Positions 11,601 through 24,139 of a DNA stretch of 64,000 nt are shown piece after piece. The stretch's first letter is position 1. Each line of letters starts with the position of its first letter. Made by a program: the position numbers and the translations under genes. This DNA comes from Zerene cesonia (lineage: Eukaryota > Arthropoda > Insecta > Lepidoptera > Pieridae), in assembly GCF_012273895.1 (NCBI RefSeq), contig NC_052118.1, positions 1,054,001 to 1,118,000 on the forward strand, given 5' to 3'. A model generated the notes under the pieces. That model was given only the letters and a program-made list of their open reading frames with translations. It was not told where the DNA came from and made no database searches.

Positions 11601-14600
11601 ACGATTTTATAGGAAAAAAAATTTATAAGTATTTTCCATGCTATATTATATTTTACAGGAATGCAACATGGAGTTATCTATGGTATGGAGCCTCGGGGTC
11701 TTCCGCTTTCAGAGACAATACTTCCTCAGCACTTAAGGACTTTGGGTTACAAAAACCACTTGGTTGGCAAATGGCATCTTGGTAGTTACAAGAGGGAATA
11801 TTTACCGTTGAATAGAGGGTGCGTAAAATCACATATGACGATAACCATTCATCCAAGTTATTAGTTTATTATTACTGACTCTTCATTTGCTCGATCTAGC
11901 TTTTAGCAAATTGGTGATTAGGGTATGTTAATTATTAGGCAGAAACGCTCGTGAGTTTACAAGGAAGCGGTCACATAAAAAAAATCTTATGTTTTATTAC
12001 AGTTTTGACAGTCACCTAGGTTTCTGGACTGGAAAAATAGACATGTATGATCACACTAATGAGGAGAAAGGAGTTTGGGGATTCGATTTTAGACGAGGTA
12101 AATTTTATTTGGTAGTATACGATTTTATCAAATATGCGCAGGCGCATAAAATTTACGGTTTTCTTCAATACTGACTTATTTTTCTTTAATTTACATTTAC
12201 CCACATTTCTTAATTATACATTTGGCTTTTTTTATTTTAGGTTTTGCAGTAGCTCATGATTTGTTTGGCAAATACGCAACTGACATTTATACAAATGAGG
12301 CACTAAGGGTTCGTATCATAGAAGAATGATAATGTTTAATTTAAATATTAGATGAGATGTTTAATATATATAAGTTAAACATTAGAATGGATACCGCAGG
12401 ATTTCATCAATATTTGTGTTTAATTGTTTATTTTATTTCATTATAATGTCGTTAGAAAGAAAATAAACCTTCAAAATTTTTAATTTGTCAGATTATAGCA
12501 AATCATAACAAGGATGAACCATTATTCCTAATGATAGCTCACTCGGCTGTGCACACTGGTAACCCGTACGAACCCATCCGAGCTCCCGAGGGACTAATAG
12601 CGAACTTCAGCTACATAGAAGACCCGCAGAGGAGAAAATATGCAGGTATTACGACTACGTAAAGTCGGGGATCTCTATCTCTTAAAAAAGCAGTGGTAGC
12701 TCATTGGTGAGGACCTCGGACTCATAGTCGATAAGTCGAGGGTCGAGATCAGGCGAGCGTGCAGGAAATAAGTCGATTTTTCAATTTATCTATGCATTTG
12801 GATTACACCACACATCATCATTGCTCGAAACGGTGAAGGAAAACGTCTCGAGGAAACCGGTAAGTCCGAAAATTAAAATGGTCGACAACACGTGATTTAT
12901 ACCAATCTGAACTTGGCCAGCGCGGTGGATTATGGCCTGAAGCACCTGAGTCCTCATAGGAAGTCTGTGTCCCGGTAGTGACACATGTATGAACATATAT
13001 GGGCCGATGATGATGACAGCCAGAGATCTCTATATAAATACTTGATACTATGCTTAACATATAAACAATTAAACATCACCAAGTGCCTCTTTGTAATTTA
13101 ACGCAATGTGTTATTTATATTAGACTAAATTGCCTTAAATTAACGTGGGTCATAGAGAGGAAAGCCAAAATCATATAATATGGCTACAAAAATTAATAAA
13201 AGTAATTAAGACCTTGTTCTTCATGTATGAAATTTATTACATATGTATTGAAATTTAAAGTTTTCCCATTCCAGCTGTGGTTTCAAAGCTTGACGAGTCC
13301 GTTGGAAGAGTAGTCCAATCGCTACAAGCTCACGGGATGCTCAATGACAGTATTATTGTGTTCAGTACAGACAATGGAGGACCAGCCGCTGGCTTCAACT
13401 CTAACGCGGCTTCGAACTACCCGTTAAGAGGTGTATGTTTGATAATCCATACTAAGATTACAAATAATTAAAAGGAAATGGAAAATGCGACCATACGTAA
13501 ACGTATATCTTATCCCAATTTTTTAATGAGGCTACATTACCACAAATAAGTATATATTCAATATAATAACTTAATTTTTCAATTCTTCTTATAATCTCAA
13601 ATGTGTTTTTATTCTGATTCAAAATTTCAATACCCAAGTATGTATCAAAAAGTTTGTTGAGTCATTTATGACGATGACATTAACCAAAATTTAAGATCCA
13701 TATGGGCACATGTCCAAATAGTTAATGTTACATTTAAATGTACAAATAGTCCACATGTTTGTACATTTTTTTCTTATTAGTCTGTTGTTGTAGGTGAAAA
13801 ATACCCTCTGGGAGGGCGGAGTACGCGGCGCGGGAGTATTATGGAGTCCATTGCTTAGCGCGATACCGCGTGTTGCCTCGCAACCATTGCATATATCGGA
13901 CTGGCTGCCCACACTGTTCAGTGCTGCTGGTGGAAACGTTAGGTAGTAATAACGTTTATTTGAGCATAACAGTTTTATAACACTTGCACTTTATTTCGAT
14001 TCCCAAATTCAACAGTCTGTGCCTTGGGATCCCCTAGATTTTGACTGGGAACTTTTTACCTGTTAGGATAGTACAAAATCATTTTCTGATTACGTCTAAA
14101 TTAATTTATAAACATACAGGTATTTATTATATTTTTTTTATATGGTTTACCGGGTTTGTTTAAGTCCTTGACATAAAATGTTCATAGGGTACTGGAAGAA
14201 CATTAATTTTAAAATACCTGGTTTCTAGTTCCTTAGGTGCAATAGATGGCGTGGACCAATGGCTGGCATTATCCAAGGATATGAAATCAGAGCGAACCTC
14301 AATACTACATAATATAGACGACAAATTTGGCAGTGCGTCTATCACAGTCGATCAATGGAAATTGCATAAAGGTAAAAACAACATAATAGACTATTGTTTT
14401 CAATTTTCTCATATTCATTACATGAGAAACCGAAAGTATGGAACGTTATAGCGTGCTTAGTACCTGTGATGATAAATACAAAAGTCGTTTCCACTTAAAT
14501 TTATGAACCGAGCATTTACGAAAGCTTGAATTTTTTGTTTGCAGTCGTTACTGCTGAAGCGATATTTAAACTCTGGCTTTTTTCTATGTCCGACAAAAAT

Positions 14601-16127
14601 ATCGTAACCATCACATTCATCACGTCGTTGATTACAACTAGCTATTTATTTCGAAGTTTTTAGAAGTCGACTCCACGTAATATGTAGGCTTATGACTACT
14701 TATTATCGTTTATTATACTAGCTGCACCCGGCAAACGCTGTTCTGCATTACTCTTATCATTTAGGGGTATGAAAAATAGATGTTGGCCGATTCTCATAGA
14801 TACCGGATAAGCACAAAAAATTTCATCAAAATCGGTCAAGCCGTTTCGGAGGAGTATGGCAATGAAAACTGTGACAAGAGAATTTTACATATTAGATATT
14901 TATTTAATATTCTTAATCAGTACACAATACGACTTGATTTTCCTTATCATATTGAAAGGAAATTAAAGAAGTTAACTGCTACGATATCATGTTTTATTTT
15001 GAAGTTTTCTATTTCCAAAATAAAAAGAAGCTGAAGCCCTACCTTCTTTCCTTTGCATATCGTCCGTTTTTAGACTACCTTGCATGGCGTGTATAAATAT
15101 TATATTGTTTCAATTATCTTATTTTAGGCACCACATACAACGGAGCTTGGGACTACTGGTACGGACCGAGTGGTCGTAATGGCAGCTATAACGTCGAATT
15201 AGTTTTTGATGGTTTCGCTGGTCGAGCCATAGCTCAGCTGGGCCTGATGCCTAACAAGGAGAAAATTGCGGAATTGAGGTAGGAAACAAGATCTCACGTA
15301 TTACTCACATATTATATTAACCAATACAATAAAATATAATATTTTAATAACAAATTTACTAACGTAGTAAGCAGTTTTACGAAAAGCTGAAATTAATTAT
15401 ACTCATGGTTATCGTCGATAAATAACTGTTTGTTTAAAATATTACAAACTATAGTATCCTAAAACTGCCAACTTTGTCCGCAATGAATGCGATTTGATGG
15501 CGCTTTTTTAATCCAATAGTTATATAATTTTGTCACCAACACTGTACTTTCAATAAATCATTTTAATTAGGCAAGCCTCAACTGTGATATGTAAACCGAT
15601 TGAGCCCATCCCCTGCAAGCCGCTAGAAGCCCCTTGCCTCTTCAACATTGTAGAGGATCCGTGTGAAATAAGAAACCTCGCCGACATGTAAGTTCGTGTT
15701 TCTCATATATAGTACAAAAAACATCCTGCTATTTACTCAATTCGTATACCAATACTAATATTTTTACGTTTTGATCGATTTTTCTGAATAAACGGACGAC
15801 TGAACTGGTAACGAATGAGTTAGTACTAGGCCCTGGCCCGTAATATAAGTTGAATTGAAACCCATTTCAGGCACCAGCTCTCATCTTTGTAACTCGTTAA
15901 ACCCATAAATGTATTATGTTTATATTACATTATTATATATACGTGTATATAGCATATTTTTTTACAGCGAAATCGACACTTTACATCGCGTTCTCGGCGA
16001 ATTGGATGCTTACAACAGAACAGCGGTTCCACCGAACAACGCACCGATCGACTCGCACGGCAACCCTCGGCTTTGGAGTCATGTTTTCACAAACTTCGGA
16101 GATTATAGCCGTGTTCATGTTTGTTAA
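8613..16127 (+). CDS. Arylsulfatase B-like secreted/lysosomal sulfatase, complete, 12 exons
   Basis: Exons 8613-8699, 10277-10436, 11659-11818, 12003-12097, 12241-12308, 12492-12645, 13275-13432, 13794-13942, 14229-14371, 15128-15278, 15571-15687, 15968-16127. Together they give 1602 nt and 533 residues. Residues 1-17 form a signal peptide (MLCALLCVLLCLSVSEC), followed at once by RPNIVFILADDF with the metal-binding DD pair. Cys66 in CTPSRAALMTG is the residue converted to formylglycine by the sulfatase-modifying enzyme. GKWHLG and VFSTDNGG are further active-site motifs of the family. The order and length fit the arylsulfatase B/I/J group, which hydrolyses sulfate esters of glycosaminoglycans. 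The substrate of this copy is not known. The donors at 11819 (GTGCGT) and 12309 (GTTCGT) are weak, but phase and homology require them. Intron 6 holds a SINE. Confidence 0.92.
12690..13017 (+). mobile_element. tRNA-derived SINE, near full length, in sulfatase intron
   Basis: Starts with a tRNA-like head: GTGGTAGCTCATTGGTGAGG as the A-box region and GAGGGTCGAGATCAGG as a decayed B box. The family body follows (GGTGAAGGAAAACGTCTCGA, CTTGGCCAGCGCGGTGGATT) and the copy ends in GGGCCGATGATGATGA. It is the longest copy in the window. Confidence 0.85.
14720..14890. repeat. Old retroelement fragment in sulfatase intron
   Basis: CTAGCTGCACCCGGCAAACG ... TTAGGGGTATGAAAAATAGA ... CCGTTTCGGAGGAGTATGG. 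It matches 3660-3845 and has no coding potential. Confidence 0.55.
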
Positions 16128-16366
16128 TTATTCGTTAAACCGACTGATATTGAAGATCAAAGAAACTGCGCAAGTATTGAATTAAGTTTATTTTAGTATG
16201 GTTACAATTGGTGGATAAAACACCCACTCTTGTCAATGCAAAAAAAAAGAGTAATTTATAACTGATTGTGAAGGAGTATGAGTTGTTAGAAATTGTGTGA
16301 TTCTTTTGTTAAAAGCGACTTTTAAGAATTAATTCCAGTTGATTCTGAGTATGTATGTATCAAAAG

Positions 16367-16372
16367 AATAAA
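16367..16372 (+). terminator. Likely poly(A) signal of the sulfatase gene
   Basis: AATAAA 240 nt after the stop. The opposing HORMAD gene has AATAAA on its own strand at 16480-16475, so the two 3' ends come close but need not overlap. Confidence 0.45.
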
Positions 16373-16589
16373 AAAAGGAAATAGTCCATTGTTTTCAGAA
16401 AATAATTCATAGTACATATTATGTCATATTGTTAATAATTTATAAATAATAAGAAATAATGATTTGAACAATGTTTTATTTTTCAAAAAAAACTTAAAAA
16501 ATTTTTCTTCTACACAAAACAAAAAAATATTTGTAACCAAATTCTTGTTAGAAAATTATAAGAAAATCAAAATTTGCTTTTAATGATGC

Positions 16590-19500
16590 CTATGTAACAA
16601 CTTTAGGCACAACCTTAGCTCTCTTAGTTTTAACACCAGTTCTGTAGGTCTTTTCTTTGTCTCCTAACTTTCGTTTCTCAACTCTCTTGTCTGGAGACTC
16701 CACAGCATCCGACATTACAACCTCACGATACTCATTCAGTTCTTCATTATTCGCATTATTCTCGATAGGTGTATGGTTGTCCACGTATCGAGCTATATTG
16801 GAAGCATTTTGTAAGGAAATCTTTTCCATGGGACTGAGCGCATCAGAAATGGGATCCGGGACACTTTCCTGGGACGCAAAACTTTCGGCTAACAGACGAT
16901 CGACTATTTTGTCCTCGGTGGTGTGGAAGAAGTTGGACATCACTGTTTTTAACTGATCCGGCATTATTTTCTGCGGTGTGGTCAGACTGGGAAGTTTTTA
17001 ATATGTGAAGAAAAGTTGATAAAACGAGGCTACTGCTTACTATTAGATTATTGGACACATTATCCTAATATGAATAATTTGTTTTTAAATAATCAAAGAA
17101 TAAAATGTGTAGGGTGAGATTATTATATAGGTAAATTGAGGGCATAATGGACGAGACATATTTTTGATGAATTACTTATTCCTGAGAAACAATATCCAAT
17201 CCTAAAAGTCTATAAATTCACTCACTTGGACTGGGGATCTTGCTGTATGATTTTATTTGAATGAAGTAACTTCATGAGCTTGGCAGCGTTGGACTCGGTT
17301 ATATCAAATTTATCTATCAGGTCCCGCGCCTCAATGGTCTGAACTTCCGAACATAACTCCAATGTACGTCGGAATATGCATAGGCACTACGTCAAATAAA
17401 TAAAGTGTTTTAAGTTATTCTATTAAAATAGAAAAATCGATATAAAAATTACCAGAAAGGCATACATTGATTGCTATGCGTAAACCCATGTAGGAAAACT
17501 GGTGAGGACCTCAGACATAAAATCGACAAGTCAGGGTTCGAGACCAGGCGAGCGTGCAGGAAATAATTTGATTTTTCAATTTATCCGCGCATGTGTAACA
17601 TCACCACTGCTTAAATCGGTGAAGAAAAACATCGTGAGGAAACCGGCATGTCCAAGAATCAAAAGTTCGACGACATGTGACATTTGCCAACCCGCACTTG
17701 GCCAGCGTGGTGGATTACGGCCTGAACCCTCATGGGAGGCCTGTGTCCCAGCAGTAGGAACATATATGGATGATGATGAACTAATGAAACTAGACAATAT
17801 TATTATACAAGATAAAGGAAATAGCATGGTATTATATTATCTGTGACCGTAAATGTTAATTGCTAACCCAAACAACAATAAATATTAAAGATATGAAACT
17901 CTTTCGACACTTATTTGAATCTTTATAAAAGCAGTAAAAGTTATAAGTATCAAAAAACGTGAAAATTACCTCCCGTTTCCTCATACTCAAGGAAGCCAGG
18001 TTGGTATCAGTGGGGGTGCGGGATGGATCCACGTCATAGCACTTGGAGCAGCAGTGGCGGGCCACCCGCGACACCAAGTTGCGCACTACGCCGAAACACG
18101 CCGCGTGCTGCTGTAACTTACAGTAGCTACGACCGGATTAACGGATGTTACTTCAGAGAATTCAAGTTAAATTTCAAAAGTAACGTTTGACCAGATTCTT
18201 CTATAATGGACAATTACATTGTTTTTTGAAGTTTACTACCAATATAATATGAAAAAAGAATTAGGAATAGAAAATTTCTAACATGAATCGGTTTAAAAAT
18301 GGATGGCAGTGGTTAGAAAAAACAAACTAAAATTCCAAAGGTTCTTCAGAACCCAATTGTTTTATTAATTATTATGAAATCTTAAAATTTAGTTATATCA
18401 TTTATTCCGATTCTATGAACCCAGTACTTACTAGCAAGTAAGCAATTCAGACGGTGTACAGGCATCGTAAATCCCGTACTTATTGCAGGGACAACACAGA
18501 CGGACTTCAGACCCTGGTGTCGACATCTGAACTGAACCTAAAGGAATTATTTACAACTGTAACCTATAACTATTTAAGCGAATATGTTCTGTAAGAGAAA
18601 GCATTATAAATTTGATTAACATGTTAATCTTCACTACATAGTATAAAACAAGGTCGCTTTCTCTGTCCCTATGTCCCTTTGTATTTGTTTTGAATATTTT
18701 TTTTGAGATTAGATTTAATTTAATACATTGAGTGATTCAAGAGGAAGGGTTATATGTATAATAACATCTATTAAACTACACCGAATAAAAAGCTAGTAAT
18801 ATATATAAATTACGTGTCACATTGTTTGTCCGCGATGAGCTCCTAAACTACTCGACCGGCTTCAATCAAATTTGGGGGCGAGGCGTGCAAGTAGTTATAA
18901 CATATTTTGTTTACATACCTGATAGTTCCATATCATTGGAAAGTACCGGTGGATTCTGAGTTGGCTAAAAGTGAAAAAATAACTTGTAGAAACTATGTAC
19001 AGCCGAATTTGTGGATATTTACGCTTTAAATCTATTTCTTATGTCTTACATTAGCCTCATGACTAGCCTTCATGGGTTCCTTAAAGAACGAGTGAGCCAC
19101 AAGTTTATGGTATGGCGTTTCCACCCAGCCAAGTTTGAGTTTCTCGTGAATTGTTGGCTCCAAGTGGTCCTCATCTCCCGTACTCACGAACCCTGGTGCT
19201 TGGTAGTCCGCTGGTGCGTCTTGATATGATTTTAACGGGTTTTTATCAGGGTTGTTTTTGGGGAAGGGAAAATAAATGCACACGTGATTGATTTTTATTT
19301 GAGTGCATTTTAGACTAAATAATTTAATTAAATGTATACGTGGATATTATTCGAATAATTATACCTACATATTCTCTTACTATCTATATACCTTGCCTTA
19401 CCTACACTGCTTATAAAAGTGCACTTTTACTTAAAGAGAAAACATTATATTATTATGATAGTAATGATCATAAATAATTTTTTTAGAAGTCACAACATAA

Positions 19501-20532
19501 AATTTCATGTATCAACATTAAAAAAAAAATACGTATTATATAATTGGATGTTGAATAAAATTTATGAATACTTACTTTCATTATAATAAAGGCGCAAGCT
19601 TACATCATAAGACGTAGAAAACTCTCTCGGACAAGACTGCATGATGACAACACAAGCCCTAATTAATTGGACAGTTTTCTCTCTCACATTTTCGAACGAA
19701 TACCGCATTGTGTGTTTTGTACTGTCCCGGTTTTTCGAGTGAACATTCATGGTCACCCCATCAGCGTTATAGCTATACTCGAAAATGTGATACTCGACCA
19801 AATTCTCCAACTTACACTCGTCTTCGTAAAAACATAAAGCTAATTGGTGAAGCTGGAATGAACTGAGCTGTTTACATTTTGAACATAACAAAATCACACA
19901 GCACGAAAATTTACTATTAATAAACACATTAACAAACATTCATACAATATACGATTTTCATCCGAATACGTAATCACATTTGAATTTTTTTTATAGGGAA
20001 AACATTCGTACATTGTATCTTATAATATCCATTTAAATTATATTTATTTTACTAAATAGATTTTAAGTCATGTTACTAACAAGTGCTCTGTACCTTAAGA
20101 AATATTATTATTAAATACCCATGAGTGACCCGAGTAATATTAAAAAATAATCTTACATATTTCTTATCAAATGCATCAAAAGCCTGCGTTAAGGCCGTGC
20201 TCAGGAACTGTGCCCACTCGTCTGTACATTTCTTTTTCAGTATTCGTAATTTAATACCTCCAAAAGTTTCTATCATATAACAATCTTCGGGAAGAACATT
20301 TTTTAAAAACGTTATGGTACTAACTGCTACGACTGTAAGTTGTTTCATAAATGTAACGGAACTTGTATAGTTCTCTGTTGCTTGCTTTGGAAAAATTCGA
20401 ATCCATTCAGCAACTGCCTAAAATTATAATCAAATAGTGCCATCTAAATGTAATTATCGAAGACATGGTTAAATTTTTGTATAATATGTAGTATAGACAT
20501 ACCTGGGAGGTGGGCACCGCAGTTGCTGTCAT
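16590..20532 (-). CDS. HORMAD1: Meiotic HORMA-domain protein (HORMAD/Hop1) with PHD finger and winged helix, 8 exons
   Basis: Exons in transcript order: 20532-20503, 20417-20157, 19867-19576, 19219-19050, 18526-18432, 18126-17970, 17386-17226, 16986-16590. They give 1563 nt and 520 residues. Residues 11-240 are the HORMA domain (TFLKNVLPEDCY, FSTSYDVSLRLYYNE, DYQAPGF). This is the fold of the axis protein that binds closure motifs and promotes double-strand breaks and synapsis in meiosis. Residues 262-312 form a C4HC3 PHD finger: C262, C265, C282, C285, H290, C293, C309, C312. Its spacing is standard and it is split by an intron after the first base pair of the codon for residue 283. Residues about 318-390 look like a winged helix (RRTLELCSEVQTIEARDLI, ESNAAKLMKLLHSNKIIQQ). 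The tail is Ser/Glu-rich and ends in a basic stretch. PHD plus winged helix is the layout of the yeast Hop1 chromatin-binding region. The exon-5 acceptor after TTCAGTTCAG is chosen to keep frame. Confidence 0.9.
17490..17780 (+). mobile_element. tRNA-derived SINE in HORMAD intron 6, antisense to the gene
   Basis: The head is CTGGTGAGGACCTCAGACA with an intact B box (AGGGTTCGAGACCAGG). The body matches the copies at 1860 and 12690, and the tail is ATGGATGATGATGA. Confidence 0.85.
18800..18915. repeat. Old retroelement fragment in HORMAD intron 4
   Basis: TTGTTTGTCCGCGATGAGCT ... ACTACTCGACCGGCTTCAAT ... AAATTTGGGGGCGAG. It is the same style of 3' fragment as 27543-27770. Confidence 0.45.
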
Positions 20533-21035
20533 TATTGGTTTTATTTATTTATTTGTCCGCTTATGACTGAAACCCTTGTACCGACTACTAATTTTACTAA
20601 ACGAATTTATGGAGTTGTACCTATTCAAGTATTTAGTACTCAATTAGATTTTTGTTTTACCCGCGAAAACTTTTATTTCGTTTACACTTTACAACATCAA
20701 GCAAAGGTATATTGACACACAGCCGAATCTGTGTGAAGAAGGGCAGTTCTACACAATCTAACATATACTATCTAACTTAGTATTAAATAAATATTATACA
20801 ATAGTGTGTAATTATTTCGATATAAAAGATCTGTTTGTAAAAAATCATTCCTAACTTAACACAATATGCAAATGGTGGTTTTATTAAAACTTTTTAGTTT
20901 AATAAATTGAAAAAGGAATGCAATGTTATTTTTTTTTTGACAATAGAAATAACAAATGACACAACACATAATACTACTATTTCTGTAGTTTTGATTATTT
21001 TATGTTAAAAGAAATTTTAAAAATATTAAATAGAA
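20533..21035. promoter_or_regulatory. Divergent promoter interval between HORMAD and the 21036 gene
   Basis: The 503 bp between two start codons that point away from each other must hold both 5' UTRs and promoters. It is AT-rich, and I see no clear TATA or Inr pair. Confidence 0.5.
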
Positions 21036-21574
21036 ATGCTCTGTCCTGAAGGTGCTATACAAAACGAAATTATATCTAAAGAGGAAGAAGAAAAAGTTTG
21101 TAAGAAAAGTAAAAAGATAGTTGCTGAAGGCACAGGTAGCTTGGAGTTAAATTCATTCAAAAATCCAAGAAACTGGAAGAAATCTATAACAAATTTCTTT
21201 CGTAATCAATTACGATCTACCAAATCAAATGATGTAAGTACCTTTCTCTTTGCAGTACTTCTTCTTTCGAAAATAAAAAAAATAAAGTAGAATTAGTGGA
21301 AATTTTATACTTAAAATCTTATATTATACAGGGAGATAGACCTTCTGGCAGTAATGAAAACTTTGAAGATAAAGATGTTGCTCCGGAACAAAAATGGCAG
21401 TCACTAGGCAAAGTATTCAGACGTCAAAGTTTTGCTGAACATTGGCAAAAATCGCCTAGTCCACATGGAGAATGCTCATCGCAAAATAAACGTTTTGCAG
21501 TTAGAAAAGTAATTTCAAGTTATTTTGGAAAATCTCAAAAATCACCTTCCGTATCTAATGAAGACCAATCCTAG
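21036..21574 (+). CDS. Unrecognised basic protein, two exons, 146 residues
   Basis: Exons 21036-21233 and 21332-21574 have clean GTAAGT and TTATACAG sites and phase-0 joining, giving 441 nt with a TAG stop. No signal peptide or membrane segment is seen. The first 30 residues are Glu/Lys-rich. Three short blocks, around residues 46-61, 87-102 and 120-137, look alike: an aromatic residue at the start, then basic and hydrophobic positions, then an aromatic pair or FRR/FRN (NWKKSITNFFRNQ, KWQSLGKVFRRQS, RFAVRKVISSYFGKS). RRQS is a possible PKA site and SPSP/KSPS are possible proline-directed sites. I do not recognise the family. It may be lepidopteran-specific. Divergence from HORMAD hints at co-expression in the germ line, which is inference only. 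Confidence 0.75.
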
Positions 21575-24139
21575 TGCTTTAGGTATGTTTTGGCAATAAA
21601 TTATTTTAATGAAATATTGTTTTAATATTATGAATCATTAAATATATACCTATATAAATTCTTAAACCATAACACACTTAAAAAAAGACGAAAAGATGTG
21701 TTAAATAAACGCCTATGTAATTAATAGAAAGATTACAGCGGTTTAGCAAAAAAAATTTTGAATTTATTTTTTTATATTTACATATTATTGTTTTCGTATG
21801 AAAATAATTTTCCTAAATGTTTTATAGGTATATTGAAGTTATTTTTTTACTTGAGAGAAAAATATATAAAAATATTAAAGTTTCCATTATCTAATTATCG
21901 AAAAGTTTCTAGATACTTTATGAAACACAATTTGTCTACTTCTCTATAGTTTCTCTTTTTTGTGTTGTTAATAAGTAAATGAGATGTTCGCATTTTAGTT
22001 AAATCTGTGCTTTTTTCAATAAATAATACTACCCACTACTCTTTTAACGTTTGCAAACGCGTGTTAAATTAAATTGAACGCATTCAATTTAATTCGTTAT
22101 CTGTCACATAATGACAAGTTGAATGTGACAGTACAAAAAAAAACGAAAGTTGTGTGACATTTCCGCAGCCTATCTGGGGACTGGGAATGAAATTAATTTT
22201 TGGCTTTCGATGTTAAATACTGTTTAGTTTTAGCTTTTTTATTTAACTATCATAATGAACTACTGTATTTAAAATTCACCATACGCCTCACCTTTATTTC
22301 TTATGTTATTCTGGACATCGCGTGAATACGCCCTTGAAAAAAAGGTTTACAAAAAGTCTAAAGTCAGCATAGCAACAACACTCTGATACGTTTTACTACT
22401 ATTTTAAGGAATACAGTGCGTTGGACACTGCATGGGTGCCTTCTATGAGGTAAGATTTAAAATACATAACAATATTGTTCTAAAATTCTTTGTACAAAAT
22501 TACCGTTATCGTATTTGCCAATACCTTTGTGTACATGTTCCTCTAAATATATATGTATACATAAAATTTACATTGTACTATGTTCGAGTGAGTACATTTG
22601 CAGCTTGAGTACAATGTTTGAGCATTGTTTGGACTGCAATTTTCGCAAGGTAACTTATTTTCCACTCGATTAATTGAATAAGGAGTATTCGCAAATAATC
22701 AAAATAATATATATAGGTACATATATGTTTACAAGCAAAAATTTATTTGTGGGCTTATCAATAAAATGCGTATATTTACCTTTATGTCACATTCTTAGTT
22801 AAATTTAATATTGTTATGATAAAACTATAGTTAAAATATTATAATATTTTAGAACCTATGCAAATTATTTTACTATATTTGAATTTATGTAAGCCTTAAA
22901 TTCTTTTTAAATTAATGCTAATGTGTTTGTAATGGTTTAAATATATTTCATAATTGTTTTTCTATTGTTAATTATGATTTTAGAAATTACTTTTTAATGA
23001 ATTGAGATGTATATACTCAAGATATAATAAAAACACAACAGAATTGGGACTATATATCATATAAAGAATTGCTTATATTGAGGAGAATAGAATTTTTTGG
23101 GTTATGAGCCCTGCCAGATTATACCTTATTTTCCTAAATCAAATGTGGCCAAACACAAGACAGAGTCAATAGGAGCAGCTATATGGGTTTATATTTATAT
23201 CACTAGCTAGTTATCATTTTATATATAGCTTTATTTAATTAGTCTAGCATTTAAGTACTGTAAAGTTTATTTTATCTATAGAATTGATAAATATAAGTTA
23301 CTTAAATAATTGTTATGTTAACCTATAAGGTTAGCTTGCCGTGAGGAAGAGATTTAAACTTGATTAAAATTTGAATATTAACAATGGCTCTCAGTTCTCA
23401 CCTTTCATAATCATAACAGTAAACAGAGATCTTTGTTATAAATTCCTTTTTCGATTGTACCAGGTTAAAAATATGTTAATTTAGAATAAGGGAAATACAT
23501 AAGTCAACTTTTTTTATAGGTGATACAATTTTTGAAAGGGGTAGGTCTTGGAGGATTTAGCGTAAAAAAAATGTACTCACTTAGCATAATATTCATCATT
23601 ATCAGCCCATATAATATGTTCCCACTGCAGGGACACAGGCCACCTATAACTGTTCATAATCCACCACAGTGGTAAAGCATAGTTTGACAGTTGTCTAAAC
23701 TCAACTTTTCAATTGAAAGGCGAGGTCCTCACCACTAAGCCACTACTGCTCTAATACAAAATACAGTTCTTAATTTTCCATTTCTTTGTTAAATGTCTAT
23801 GGTTCCCCTTATCAGATCATGTGTGCATTTTGCACTTAACATATTGAATTATTCAATCTGTTTCTTCCCAGTAGCAAGTCATCCGTAAATACATAAACAT
23901 AGTGTAGTCAGTTATAAAATATTAAGCTTTAAAAAAGGTATTTTATAAAAAATCAAATAATGTAGTGCATTAAAGTTAAGAGATTAATAGATATTTATAT
24001 TATCATTTGATCAATTTAAATAATTTTAATTTCAGATGAGTGCTAAGGGTGCATCGAGGTATAAGAATAAAAAACAAAGACTAATCCTCTGATAGCTATT
24101 ACAAGTAAGTATCAAATTGGCGCTTCTTTTTATTATAAG
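21575..24139. other. Spacer and candidate 5' UTR exons of corkscrew
   Basis: Three short stretches have exon-like boundaries: one ending at 22449 before GTAAGA, 22604-22649 (TTTGCAG / GTAACT) and 24036-24058 (TTTCAG / GTATAAG). None joins in frame to the ATG at 24140. If 24036 onward is read unspliced it gives an 18-codon upstream frame. They are best read as untranslated exons of the phosphatase gene. Also present are an AT-rich inverted repeat at 22067-22094 and a SINE at 23592-23752. The rest is unremarkable. Confidence 0.35.
23592..23752 (-). mobile_element. tRNA-derived SINE, reverse copy upstream of corkscrew
   Basis: Reads CATCATTATCAGCCCATATA ... CACTGCAGGGACACAGGCCA ... TCATAATCCACCACAGTGG and ends AGGTCCTCACCACTAAGCCA. 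This is the reverse complement of the family tail, 3' body and A-box head. The middle is deleted. Confidence 0.75.

Noticed and set aside
17502..17846. 114-codon frame
   Set aside because: It falls inside the SINE at 17490-17780. Similar frames occur in the other copies.
24036..24139. Intron of 35 bp just before the corkscrew ATG (GTAAGT at 24105 to AAG at 24139)
   Set aside because: It is shorter than insect introns can normally be. A donor at 24059 or an unspliced leader is more likely.
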